Assembly (NCBI GenBank): GCA_041694635.1
Contig: JBDNHI010000010.1
Coordinates: forward strand, 124,001 to 188,000
Length of the DNA: 64,000 nucleotides
Source of the DNA: UBA969 sp041694635
GTDB lineage: Bacteria; Planctomycetota; Planctomycetia; Gemmatales; Gemmataceae
Reading direction: 5' to 3'
The translations under genes and the position numbers were made by a program. The first letter of the stretch is position 1, and each line of letters starts with the position of its first letter. Below are positions 34,964 through 45,000 of this stretch, one piece after another. The notes below the pieces were generated by a model. It saw nothing but the letters and a program-made list of their open reading frames with translations. It made no database searches and was not told where the DNA came from.

Positions 34964-37336
34964 ATGTACCGCTGGTTAGGCCATTTGGCCGCCAACCACC
35001 CTTGGCTGATCTGTACCGTATGGCTCCTATTTGGGGGTTGTGCTGCCTATTTTGCCCCGTCTTGGGAAAAAAATTCTCAAGATGATGATATTAGATTTCT
35101 ACCAGCTCGCTGCGATAGTGTTCGTGGCTACAAACTTCTTGAAGAGGCTTTCCCCAAAGATATTTTTGCAAGCAAGGTTATTTTCCTCGTTGAAAGAAAA
35201 CAAGGAATGTTTAGCCCTGAAGATTATGCAAACCTAGATGCCGCTGTTAAAGCTCTTAAAGAATTGGCAACGAATGAACCCGAACTTCAAATAGGAAAAA
35301 TCCTTTACGAAAAAGAACCTATCATAGGCAAAAAACTTAAAAGCCTTGATGAAACCTGCACACTAGTTCAAGTCTTCTTAGCCACACCATTTATGGCGAA
35401 TCAAACACGCTTATCGGTCGATAAAGCTGAACAGGTCTTCCGAGAACATTTTCCGACTCAAGAAAACGGTTTTGTTCAAATCAAAGTTACTGGGATTGCA
35501 GCCGTTGGCAGAGACCTTATTAGTGCAGGTGCATCCAGCCTTGATAGCACGACTTTAGCAACCATCTTATTAGTAATCGTTACCCTGCTTTTTGTGTACA
35601 GGGCACCCGGCCTAGCAATCATCCCGTTGATAACTATTGGAAGTTCGGTATTTATTGCTTTAAAATTACTAGCTATTTGCACACTAATCCCTGGTTTTCA
35701 TCTAATGAATATCAGTAAGATATTTGCAATCGTGATGCTTTATGGTGCGGGAACAGATTATTGTTTATTTTTAATTAGCCGTTACCGCGAAGAATTATGT
35801 AAAGGCTTAGACCCAAAGACAGCAATAACTTCTGCGATTGAACATGTAGGGCACGCAATTGTTGCAAGTGCGGGAACTGTAATTTGTGGACTAAGCTTAA
35901 TGATTCTGGCAGAATTTGCCAAGGTTCGGTGTGGCGGCCCCGCCATCGCTTTAGGCCTCACCATTGCCTTGGTGGCATCATTAACTTTAGCGCCAGCCCT
36001 ATTAAGCCTTTGCGGTAAACTCGCATTCTGGCCTGGAAAATTGCCCGTCGCTGTCGCACCCGAAATCGAACACGCTAATTGGTTTCGTATCGGCGATTTC
36101 ATTGTTTCAAATCCGATTAAGTCACTTGTAGTTGTAACCATTGTCCTTCTACCCCTCGCCATAATTGGATTACAAGTAACTCCTAACTACAACACCACCG
36201 GCGAATTATCTAGAAAAAGCCAAAGTGTTCAGGGTTTACAAGCTATCCAAGAACATTTTACTCCAGGTGAACTTGGCCCAGTAATCGTACTTCTTGAATG
36301 CAACAAACCGTGGGAAAACCAAGAGGGGAAACGACTTCTCAGCCATTTGAGCCAAGGGTTTTTAAAACTGCCAGGCGTTGCAGAAGTGAGAAGTCTTACA
36401 CAACCCTTGGGGCAACCCGTAAATGAACCAAAAGGTATTGTTGAAGACCCACAAGGAATCCTGAAAAAGTTTTGGGTCAATGTTTTACAAGGTGTAGATG
36501 AACAAATAATGAGGCAGGCGCGAGAGTATTACCTTGCAACATTAGTCAACCGTGAAAACCGTGATAAAAGCCGACTTCGTTATGTAACCCGTCTTGAAGT
36601 AGTACTTAAAACGGATCCCTTTTCACCAACCAGTCAACCAGCTCTTGAAAGCTTGCGTTATTGGGCACGCGAACAGCTTCCTATTGCAGCTGGAAAAGGT
36701 AGAGTCATCAATGCCGAGCTTTACGGCTTAACCGTTTCAGCTATTGATATGGAAAATGTAACCGAATCTGACAGGTTTAGAATCAATTGGATGGTTCTCG
36801 CAGGCATTTTCCTCATCCTGCTTTATTTAGTTCGAAGCCCTTGGCTTGCAGGCTACTTACTCGCTACCGTGCTTTTCAGCTATCTTGTTACTCTTGGCGC
36901 AACCGCCCTTATGGCGCATTGGTATGATGGCAGGGCCATAGGCGAACTCGATTGGCGCGTTCCCTTCTTCCTCTTCATTATTCTTGTTGCGGTGGGCGAA
37001 GATTACAACATCCTACTAATCACCCGAATGATTCAAGAAAAAGCACTGCTTGGGGCCGTAGAAGGATCGCGAAAGGCATTAGCCCTAACCGGGGGCACTA
37101 TCACCTCGTGCGGCTTGATTATGGCGGGAACTTTTGCAACCCTGATGCTTGCCGGCCTTAACACATTGTTTCAGATTGGATTCGCACTAGCTTTTGGCGT
37201 TTTATTAGACACTTTTATTGTAAGGCCAATTTTAGTACCAGCCTTTACAGTTCTTATCTGGAAAAAACAGGAAGAGTCAGATGAACCAAAAATTCATCAA
37301 CCCCAGTACCGCTCCAAACTGCGTAAAGCAATATAA
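34964..37336 (+). CDS. MMPL/RND-family transporter
   Basis: 790 residues in two repeated halves. Each has one first helix (LAANHPWLICTVWLLFGG; FIVSNPIKSLVVVTIVLL), a periplasmic domain of ~150-200 residues, then five helices. The MMPL transport motif GAGTDYCLFLISRYREEL in half one and VAVGEDYNILLITRMIQE in half two carry the paired Asp/Tyr of the proton relay. Likely proton-driven export of lipids or a hopanoid-type molecule across the inner membrane. It is monocistronic and convergent with rpsT. Confidence 0.92.
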   Translation: MYRWLGHLAANHPWLICTVWLLFGGCAAYFAPSWEKNSQDDDIRFLPARCDSVRGYKLLEEAFPKDIFASKVIFLVERKQGMFSPEDYANLDAAVKALKELATNEPELQIGKILYEKEPIIGKKLKSLDETCTLVQVFLATPFMANQTRLSVDKAEQVFREHFPTQENGFVQIKVTGIAAVGRDLISAGASSLDSTTLATILLVIVTLLFVYRAPGLAIIPLITIGSSVFIALKLLAICTLIPGFHLMNISKIFAIVMLYGAGTDYCLFLISRYREELCKGLDPKTAITSAIEHVGHAIVASAGTVICGLSLMILAEFAKVRCGGPAIALGLTIALVASLTLAPALLSLCGKLAFWPGKLPVAVAPEIEHANWFRIGDFIVSNPIKSLVVVTIVLLPLAIIGLQVTPNYNTTGELSRKSQSVQGLQAIQEHFTPGELGPVIVLLECNKPWENQEGKRLLSHLSQGFLKLPGVAEVRSLTQPLGQPVNEPKGIVEDPQGILKKFWVNVLQGVDEQIMRQAREYYLATLVNRENRDKSRLRYVTRLEVVLKTDPFSPTSQPALESLRYWAREQLPIAAGKGRVINAELYGLTVSAIDMENVTESDRFRINWMVLAGIFLILLYLVRSPWLAGYLLATVLFSYLVTLGATALMAHWYDGRAIGELDWRVPFFLFIILVAVGEDYNILLITRMIQEKALLGAVEGSRKALALTGGTITSCGLIMAGTFATLMLAGLNTLFQIGFALAFGVLLDTFIVRPILVPAFTVLIWKKQEESDEPKIHQPQYRSKLRKAI

Positions 37337-37340
37337 AAAA

Positions 37341-37370
37341 ATACCCACCATTATTTCAGGTGGGTGTATT
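37341..37370. terminator. bidirectional terminator between MMPL gene and rpsT
   Basis: ACCCACC (37343-37349) and GGTGGGT (37359-37365) form a 7-bp stem with an A-run on the left and GTATT on the right. It is placed between two convergent genes. Confidence 0.7.
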
Positions 37371-37403
37371 GCAACAAAACTTATAAAAATCAAAATTAAA
37401 AAA

Positions 37404-37673
37404 TTACTTAGCAGCCGTCTTCTTATTTAAAACTTTACTCAACTGGGATTTAAGTCGGGCGGCCTTATTAGGATGAATGATTCGTTTAGCCCCAGCTTTA
37501 TCCAGTTTTTTAGCAGCTAGATTGTATTGTTTTTTAAGGTCTTCAAGATTAGTCTCGCCTGCAGTATTTACGCTCTTTACTTGCAAAGTAATATCACGAA
37601 GCGTGGCACGGTTAAGAGCACGACGCTTGATAGATTTGCGCAAATTTTTCTTGGCACTGCGCGTATGTGGCAT
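37404..37673 (-). CDS. rpsT: 30S ribosomal protein S20
   Basis: 89 residues, very basic, matching S20: MPHTRSAKKNLRKSIKRRALN at the start and KAGAKRIIHPNKAARLKSQLSK at the end. It binds 16S rRNA in 30S assembly. GGAG lies six bases before the ATG at 37671-37673. It is a single-gene unit, as is common for rpsT. Confidence 0.97.
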   Translation of the reverse strand: MPHTRSAKKNLRKSIKRRALNRATLRDITLQVKSVNTAGETNLEDLKKQYNLAAKKLDKAGAKRIIHPNKAARLKSQLSKVLNKKTAAK

Positions 37674-37724
37674 AGAAACTCCATAAAATCAAGATAATGA
37701 AACAAAATTATTGAATGAGCTATT

Positions 37725-37753
37725 AATCTAATAGCAATAAATGCAAGCGACAA
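37725..37753 (-). promoter_or_regulatory. possible rpsT promoter
   Basis: On the minus strand, TTGTCG (37748-37753) and TAGATT (37725-37730) are separated by 17 bases, each matching the sigma-70 consensus at four of six positions. It lies ~50 bp before the rpsT ATG. Many such weak matches occur in A/T-rich DNA, so confidence is low. Confidence 0.25.
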
Positions 37754-37769
37754 GGGTCAGGGCCAATAA

Positions 37770-39368
37770 TTACCATTCCAAGGAATGAACTTTTGTCCAT
37801 CCCCTCTTAAATCCAACCTCCAAAACCTCTTCCTTAGTTGCAAATACGGTCAATAATTCCTCGCCTGAAATAAGTCCGTTTAACCACTCAACTTTCCCTT
37901 GTAAGTCTATTGGCATGTTAAACTTAATACTATTTTGCTTGGATTTCATCAGCACCTTTATTTTCGATTCTTTGACTTCCAAGAGGTGCGATAAATCAAC
38001 AACAATCGAAAGAAAACCTTTACTTTCTTCTTGCCGGACCGTTGCGTTTAAAACTTGCAAAACATTTTTAACAAACTGAGAAACTTCTTGGTCAAGGAAA
38101 GACTTGCCCGGGAAAAGATTCTCAAGCAAATCTGGAAGGCCTTTAGGGGCAATAATAAGAGTTGCCTTTTCCAACAAAAATCCTGCAGCAAGATTTACTT
38201 TAGTTTCATCATTTTGCCTTCGTTCTGCCTCGATTTTTCTTAAGAAAGCTCTTTTTTGCAAGCCTGCAGCCACTCCAAACCTCACCAAACTAGGCAATCG
38301 AGTCGTAAATTTATCAAGAATACCTTTACGGATACAGGCATTTGCCAATCTATCTAATCGCAAGTAAATTTTATCCAGCACATTGGGGGCTGATTTTTCG
38401 TCTTGCTTATCCAACCTAGGCTTGTTTTTATGCGAAAAAGCCCACTGAGTCCTTGTTCTTGCTAAATGATCCAAGGAAGCTTTTAATGCCCCATCTAACT
38501 CTCCAAATTGATGCCAATGCATTTTTAACCTTTTAGGCTCAACCGCAATCCACGCAGAAAGAAAGGCCCGAGTAAAATAAGCATTTGATTTTTGACCGAC
38601 TGGAGTAATCGAATGGAACAAAGGGCTAACCGAAAGCCCATGAAACCAAGGCGGGCAATGAGGTACATTTAAATGCAAAATTCCGAGCGTTTCTGTCTCC
38701 AACAAAGCCTTATCAATAAAAACAAGGATTTCTTCTAAACGCCTAATATCGAAATTGACTTGCTCTAAAGCGAGAAAATCAGCGCCTTCAAAGTGAATAA
38801 TTTTAGCTGCAAGATTTTTTATACTTCCGCTTAATTCTTCCGGACTATTTATTGCAATATCTAGCCAATCTTCGTGTATAAAAGTCCCACTTAACAAACC
38901 ATCAGGAAAAGTTATTCCCTCCACTTGAAACCACCCCTCTTCAACACCTGCAGAAAGATCAGGTGAAAAAACAGATCGCAACATCTTGTCGCGATTAAAC
39001 TCCTGTGGCGTCTTGAGGTCTTTCTTGTGAAATAACTCGCTTATAGCCGCATCGGCAGATAGATCACCGCCAGATTTAAATGCTATTTCCGAATAGGTTA
39101 AAGCGGTATCTGCGTGACCAAATTCCCGAATAGTACGAGAAACTGAAAGCACAATATCTTCTTGTCTTAAGGTGGCACCAGGATTTTCAGAGGCAAGCAA
39201 AAAAACCGAAGCATCCGTTAACTCCCTGGCAAGGAAGGGGTCTGCTTTGCCCAATCTTAAACCCGCTTGATATAAATCCCTGCAAATATGTACTTCATCA
39301 AATGGCAGAATTCTGCCATCCTTTTTCATTATCCAAGCAGGCAAAGGTGGGGCATCTGGGTGCTTCAT
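37770..39368 (-). CDS. orphan ATP-cone protein of unknown function
   Basis: 532 residues from the ATG at 39366-39368; the frame goes 17 codons further to a GTG at 39417-39419 without an SD. Residues ~13-98 are an ATP-cone: KKDGRILPFDEVHICRDLYQAG, a middle helix, and IVLSVSRTIREFGHADTALTYSE. This regulatory module normally sits on ribonucleotide reductases and NrdR. The other 430 residues have no glycyl-radical RGY/CGY motif, no CxxC pair at the end and no class I/II reductase active-site cysteines that I can see. Some order (IHFEGADFLALEQVNFDIRRLEE, LNVPHCPPWFHGL) hints at a degenerate reductase-like barrel, but that is speculation. Confidence 0.6.
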   Translation of the reverse strand: MKHPDAPPLPAWIMKKDGRILPFDEVHICRDLYQAGLRLGKADPFLARELTDASVFLLASENPGATLRQEDIVLSVSRTIREFGHADTALTYSEIAFKSGGDLSADAAISELFHKKDLKTPQEFNRDKMLRSVFSPDLSAGVEEGWFQVEGITFPDGLLSGTFIHEDWLDIAINSPEELSGSIKNLAAKIIHFEGADFLALEQVNFDIRRLEEILVFIDKALLETETLGILHLNVPHCPPWFHGLSVSPLFHSITPVGQKSNAYFTRAFLSAWIAVEPKRLKMHWHQFGELDGALKASLDHLARTRTQWAFSHKNKPRLDKQDEKSAPNVLDKIYLRLDRLANACIRKGILDKFTTRLPSLVRFGVAAGLQKRAFLRKIEAERRQNDETKVNLAAGFLLEKATLIIAPKGLPDLLENLFPGKSFLDQEVSQFVKNVLQVLNATVRQEESKGFLSIVVDLSHLLEVKESKIKVLMKSKQNSIKFNMPIDLQGKVEWLNGLISGEELLTVFATKEEVLEVGFKRGWTKVHSLEW

Positions 39369-39490
39369 ACTTTTTATATTAGGACTCTTTACACAATCTG
39401 GGAGGGAACCCAATTTCACTTAAGCTTACGACTTGACAGCTTAACACGAATTGTGCCAATCTTTATTATATTAGTTCTCTCGTTTTTTTT

Positions 39491-41923
39491 ATGAAGAGGC
39501 ACAGGGAAGTGCAAACAATCTCAGCCACTTATGGCAACCTATCGTTGGTCATACCAGCTTTTCAAGAAGAAAATGGTATTAGGCAGGCTATCCTTGAAGC
39601 AGAAGAAGCCTTATCAAATTTAAACCTTTCTGATTATGAGATTTTAATAATCGATGATGGAAGTTCGGATTCCACTTACAAAGCGGCACAGGAAACTGCG
39701 GCCCTTTATTCTCATACCCGAATCATTAGGCACGAAAAAAATCTAGGTTACGGTGCTGCTTTAAGAACTGGTTTCGAAGCTTCACGCTATGAATTTATTG
39801 CATTCACCGACGCTGACTGTCAATTTCATCTTGAAGATCTTGCAAAGCTATTCGATAACATTAAAAATTCTGACATCGCAGTGGGTTATCGGTTTGATCG
39901 ACAAGATCCAAAATTAAGGATCTTCTTATCTCGAGGCTACAACCTACTCGTTCATTCACTTTTAGGATCTGGAGTCAAAGATTGTGATTGCGCCTTAAAG
40001 TTATTTCGTAAAAATGCCCTGAATAAAATACTACCAGAGGCGCGTAATTTTTTTGTTAACACCGAGATGCTTCATAAAGCTGCTTGTCATAATTTAAACA
40101 TTACCGAGGTTCCGGTCAGACACAGAATGCGTTATGCAGGCAAAAGCAAAGTAGGTTGGAAAGAAGTCCCCAAGACCTTAAAAACATTAGTTCCATATTG
40201 GTTTAGTAATCATTTATTTAATGCTTCCGAAACGCAAGGCACGATCAGCAAAGAAAAAAAAGGCAACCTTTTAGCTTATTTTACAGGATGCGTAATTCTT
40301 CTGCTTTTTTCAGCCTTACTTTTTGGCGCACGACTTCGCACACCCCTTCTTGAACCACAAGAAGCACGGTATGCTGAAGTTCCCCGCGAGATGCTGCTCA
40401 ACAATGAATGGGTTGTTCCCTCACTGCATGGCAAACCCTACTTAGATAAACCACCCCTTAGCTATTGGGCAGTGATGGGACTTTATCAAATCTTTGGCAT
40501 AGAAGATTGGGCTGCAAGATTACTGCCTTGCCTTTGTGGCATCGCCATTATTTTAGTTGTTGTTTCTTGGGGTTACTTTGCTGGGGCGCCTTGGGAAGGG
40601 CTATTGGCAGGATTTATTCTTTGCCTAACGAATCGATTTATTTATCTGGAAAGAATGCTTGCCCCCGATTCTCTTCTTTGTTTATGGACTACTTTAGGCC
40701 TTTGCCTAGGGTATTTGGCCTGCACTCAAAAGAAAATGAACCTTGCCTGCTGGTTGGGTTACAGTCTTTGCATAGGACTAGGTTTTTTAACCAAGGGACC
40801 CGTTGCACTTGTGCTTTTAGCTGTACCCATAGTGCTGTGGACTTTCCTAGATAAAAGAACTTTAAAACCATCCCTAGGGATGTGGGGTTTTGCTTTAATA
40901 ACAGCGATTCTCATAACATTACCTTGGCAAATTGCAGTTTCAATTAGAGAACCTGATTTTTTTCACCACTTCTATGTGGGACAAAATTTATTGCGCTATG
41001 TTGCCCCTTTGGATCACGAAGAGCCTTTCTGGTTCTTTCTTCCACACTTGTTTCTTGGAACGATTCCTTGGATATTTCTTCTTCCCGGATTCATTACAAC
41101 TATTTGTAAGCCTAATTCCAACAAGCAATCGATGGGATCTTTTGCAGGATTTGGCTTAATAGCCGGCGTGGTGATATTTACTTTTTTTTCGATTGGGGGA
41201 AGCAAAAGGCCAATTTACCTTTTACCTGTTTTACCCCCGCTTGCAATAATTCTTGGATGTCAAGTAATGGCATTGGTTACGCAAAAAAGAGAAAAAATCG
41301 TTTGGCAATCAATATTAATTCCTGGAACAGAAGGTTCGTTCAATTTTCTAGGAATTATTTTGTTAATTGGGTTAGGGATATCATTTGCGGGTATATTTAG
41401 AGGGCTGTTGAAACCGGACACAGGTTTCTTATTGGGATTTTTATTCCTCACCTCTTTATGCATTTGGGTAATAGTAAAGGCAGCATTACCCGATAAAAAA
41501 ATGTCCTTTGCAGTTACAGGGGCTTTTCTCTTCCTAACTCTTTACCTAGGGGTTTCAGAGTTGTTGCCCGCTTATAATCAACTTTTTTCTATTCGCGGAC
41601 AACTGCGCGCCCACCTCAAATTTGAAAAAAAGAAACCTTCTTTGGTAGTTTGCTATCCTCATTTATGGGATTCCGCTCCCTTTTATTTGCCCGAAACTGA
41701 GGTTATTTCTTTCTCTCGAAGTGAAAAATCTCAAATGATCCTTTTCCTTAATCAAAGGCCAAATACCCTTCTTCTTATAAAATCAGGGAAGGATAGAAAA
41801 GAACTGGTTCAAGAGTTACCCCAACATCTGGAGTTTATAACGGATGCTCAACAGGGTACAGTTACGGTAGGATGGATAAGAAAGAAATCGGATGAACATT
41901 TACAAGGCAACCTTGTTCCGTAA
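39491..41923 (+). CDS. GT2 glycosyltransferase fused to ArnT/PMT-like membrane glycosyltransferase
   Basis: 810 residues. Residues ~15-235 are a DPM1/GtrB-type GT2 domain (LSLVIPAFQEE, IIDDGSSD, DADCQF at 107-112, MRYAGKSKVGW), which moves a sugar from a nucleotide donor to polyprenyl phosphate. Residues ~258-800 are an ArnT/PMT-type GT-C enzyme: first loop RLRTPLLEPQEARYAEVPREML with the catalytic acidic residue, then LHGKPYLDKPPLSYW and about ten further helices. One chain thus makes the lipid-linked sugar and passes it on, probably to LPS or lipid A at the periplasmic face. ATG 39491 has no SD; a short T-tract precedes it. Confidence 0.87.
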   Translation: MKRHREVQTISATYGNLSLVIPAFQEENGIRQAILEAEEALSNLNLSDYEILIIDDGSSDSTYKAAQETAALYSHTRIIRHEKNLGYGAALRTGFEASRYEFIAFTDADCQFHLEDLAKLFDNIKNSDIAVGYRFDRQDPKLRIFLSRGYNLLVHSLLGSGVKDCDCALKLFRKNALNKILPEARNFFVNTEMLHKAACHNLNITEVPVRHRMRYAGKSKVGWKEVPKTLKTLVPYWFSNHLFNASETQGTISKEKKGNLLAYFTGCVILLLFSALLFGARLRTPLLEPQEARYAEVPREMLLNNEWVVPSLHGKPYLDKPPLSYWAVMGLYQIFGIEDWAARLLPCLCGIAIILVVVSWGYFAGAPWEGLLAGFILCLTNRFIYLERMLAPDSLLCLWTTLGLCLGYLACTQKKMNLACWLGYSLCIGLGFLTKGPVALVLLAVPIVLWTFLDKRTLKPSLGMWGFALITAILITLPWQIAVSIREPDFFHHFYVGQNLLRYVAPLDHEEPFWFFLPHLFLGTIPWIFLLPGFITTICKPNSNKQSMGSFAGFGLIAGVVIFTFFSIGGSKRPIYLLPVLPPLAIILGCQVMALVTQKREKIVWQSILIPGTEGSFNFLGIILLIGLGISFAGIFRGLLKPDTGFLLGFLFLTSLCIWVIVKAALPDKKMSFAVTGAFLFLTLYLGVSELLPAYNQLFSIRGQLRAHLKFEKKKPSLVVCYPHLWDSAPFYLPETEVISFSRSEKSQMILFLNQRPNTLLLIKSGKDRKELVQELPQHLEFITDAQQGTVTVGWIRKKSDEHLQGNLVP

Positions 41924-42033
41924 ATATTTCGATTCTCCATATTGACCAGAACTACCAATCCTTTCTAGACTTACAATAGATGGGCTGCCTACACCTTGTT
42001 GGGGGGCCATTGTTTTTCCATAGGAGTGGCTCG

Positions 42034-45000
42034 ATGCCTGCGAAGACAAGTTTTCTTGACCAGATAATCGAATTTTTCGGCGGAATTCCTGAAATGGTCA
42101 ACAAGTTAATGCTTAGCATTCTTGGTGACAGCAATGTCCGGTATGTCAAGTCACTAGGATTTATCCGTTCGGAAAAAGCGGGCAGCATCCCAAAAATTAT
42201 TCCAGGCAGTATGCTTGCAAAAATTAACGACCTCGAACCCGAAGTCAAAGCTCTTTCTGACCAAGACCTTGCTCAGATGACTTCCAAGCTTCGTGCCAAA
42301 CTTGCTCAGGGCGAATTACTCGACGACCTGTTGCCCATCGCTTTTGCAGCTTGCAGAGAAGCCGCACTTCGCACCAAGAATATGCGACATTTTGATGTCC
42401 AAATGCTGGGCGGTGTTGTCTTACATCGCGGTAACATTTCTGAAATGGTTACTGGTGAAGGCAAAACCCTCGTCGCTACACTTCCTGCTGTTCTTAACGC
42501 ACTCGAAGGCAAAGGCGTTCATGTTATTACTGTCAACGATTACCTTGCAAGGCGCGATTGCGAATGGATGCTTCCAATCTACAGGGCGGTTGGATTAACT
42601 GCTGGTTACATTCAAAGCGATATGGATCCCGCCCAACGAAGGGAAGCTTATGAATGCGATATCACCTATGGCACCAATAGCGAATTCGGGTTTGATTACC
42701 TTCGTGACAATATGAAACCTGCTAGGTGGGGCGACTTAAGCTACGATGTTCACGGCCAGCAATGCCAAAAAGGGTTACACTTCGCAATTATCGATGAAGT
42801 AGATAATATTTTAATAGATGAAGCCCGCACCCCTCTGATTATTTCTGGACAGGCATTTTCTGACCTACGAAAATATTCGAAGTCAAATGAAGTTGCGGTT
42901 CGTCTTACAGATTTACAAAAACAAGCCAACAAGGAATCTCCAGAATCTAGCTTCGTTAATGGACCTTTTTTTGAAATTAAGGAAAAAGAACATACTTGCC
43001 ATCTCACGGACGATGGTATTCGAAAAGCAGAAGAACTTGCAGGTGTTGAAAGTTTTTACACTGCAGGGAATATGGAATGGCCTCACTTAATTGATAATTC
43101 CCTGAAAGCTCATCACCTTTACAGAAAAGACAAACAATATGCAGTGATGAATCACCCAGAGTCTGGGGAAATGAGCATCATCATCATTGATGAATTTACA
43201 GGCCGACTTATGGTTGGGCGACAATGGTCCGATGGTTTGCATCAAGCAGTCGAAGCCAAACATATACGCGAAGGCGTTAAAATTAAAGAAGAAACTCAAA
43301 CGCTGGCTACCATTACTCTTCAAAACTTCTTCAAGCTTTACAAGAAAATTTGCGGGATGACAGGTACTGCTATGACCGAGGCTGATGAATTCTGGAAAAT
43401 CTACAAGTTGGAAGTTATTGCAATACCCACCAATCGGCCTTTGATTCGAACCAATCACCCCGATACGGTTTTTCGTAGTGAAAAAGAAAAGTGGAAGGCC
43501 GTTGTCGAAGAAGTAGTTGAAGTCCACGAAACAGGAAGGCCCATTCTTATTGGAACAACCGATGTTGATAAATCCATCAAACTTAGCGAACTTCTTCGAA
43601 GAAAAGGCATCAAGCACGAATTGCTAAATGCGCTTCCCGAACACGCTGCAAGAGAATCTGAAATTGTTTCTCAAGCTGGACGAATTGGCGCACTTACCAT
43701 TGCAACTAATATGGCAGGCCGTGGTACCGACATCATCCTTGGGGGAAACCCCGAGGCCATGGCTTGGGCCGTTCTTAAACACGACTTCGCATCTAGACTT
43801 GATGTTCCAGAAGATAAATGGAAAACTATTATCGACGGTATTGAGGAAAAAGAAAACTCGAAAGAAGAAGGCAGAAAAGTTAAAGAACTTGGGGGCTTGC
43901 ATATCGTAGGAACCGAAAGGCACGATTCTCGCAGAATTGATAACCAATTGCGCGGTAGAGCAGGTAGACAGGGCGACCCAGGTTCAAGCCGCTTTTATCT
44001 TTCTCTTCAAGACGATTTAATGCGAATTTTTATGGGTGAATGGGTTGCTAATGTTCTCACCAGATTAGGAATGGAAGAAGGACAGGCAATTGAAAGCCCT
44101 ATGGTTAGCAGGCAGATTCAGAAGGCACAGAAAAAAGTCGAAGAAAGACACTTCGAAAGCAGAAAGCACCTGCTCGAATACGATGAGGTGATGGATACAC
44201 AGCGGAGGCGGGTTTATGGCTATAGGCAGGAAATTCTTAACGATACAAACTGCAAGATACGCATTATCGAAATGCTACATAGCCAAATAAAAGGTGCAAT
44301 CGAACGATTCCTAGATCGTAAATATGGTGCAGATAGTTTTGCTATTTTTGCCTCCGACAAATTTGGGGTTGAATTTAAGCAATCCGATTTTGAAAGGTCT
44401 ACTTTTGAGGAAGCCGAGCTTTACGCTAGAAATAAAGCACACTCTATTACCTTCACCCAACTCCAAGACTTTATTGAAGAAAATCTTGGGTCAGAGGATG
44501 AATCCGAATGGAACTGGCAAGCACTCACTAATCAAGTAAACAAGCGATGGGAATTACAAAACAGTGAAAGTTCACTCAAAAATGTAGGCAAAAGCGACTT
44601 GATCGAATACCTCTCCAAGCAAACAGAGGTGGCGGTTGATAAAACCTCCGTTTTGGAAGGGGCGGTTTTCCTGCAACCAAACTGGGGCTTACTCTCACTA
44701 TTAAACTGGATGAAATTAAAGTTCCAAATAGAAGTTGCAGAAACCACTTTAACCAATAAACCTGCTTCCGAGATCGAGTCTCACTTGATCGGAAAAGTTA
44801 AAGAACTTTATAGGCAAAAAGAAATCAGTTTCCCAATTGCAGCCGGAATGGCCAAGTTTATGAATGAAGGAACTAGGTCGCAGGCCGTTCCTGGAAGCCA
44901 GAAGTATAACAGGGAAGGACTTTTCCGATGGGCTCAATCTAGGTTCCACACTTTTTCATCCGAACTTTCCGAAGAAAGCTTCCGCACGCTATCTCGCCCA

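Noticed and set aside
43087..43617. 176-codon antisense frame inside secA
   Set aside because: The sense strand encodes conserved SecA motor motifs, and the antisense product has low-quality composition.
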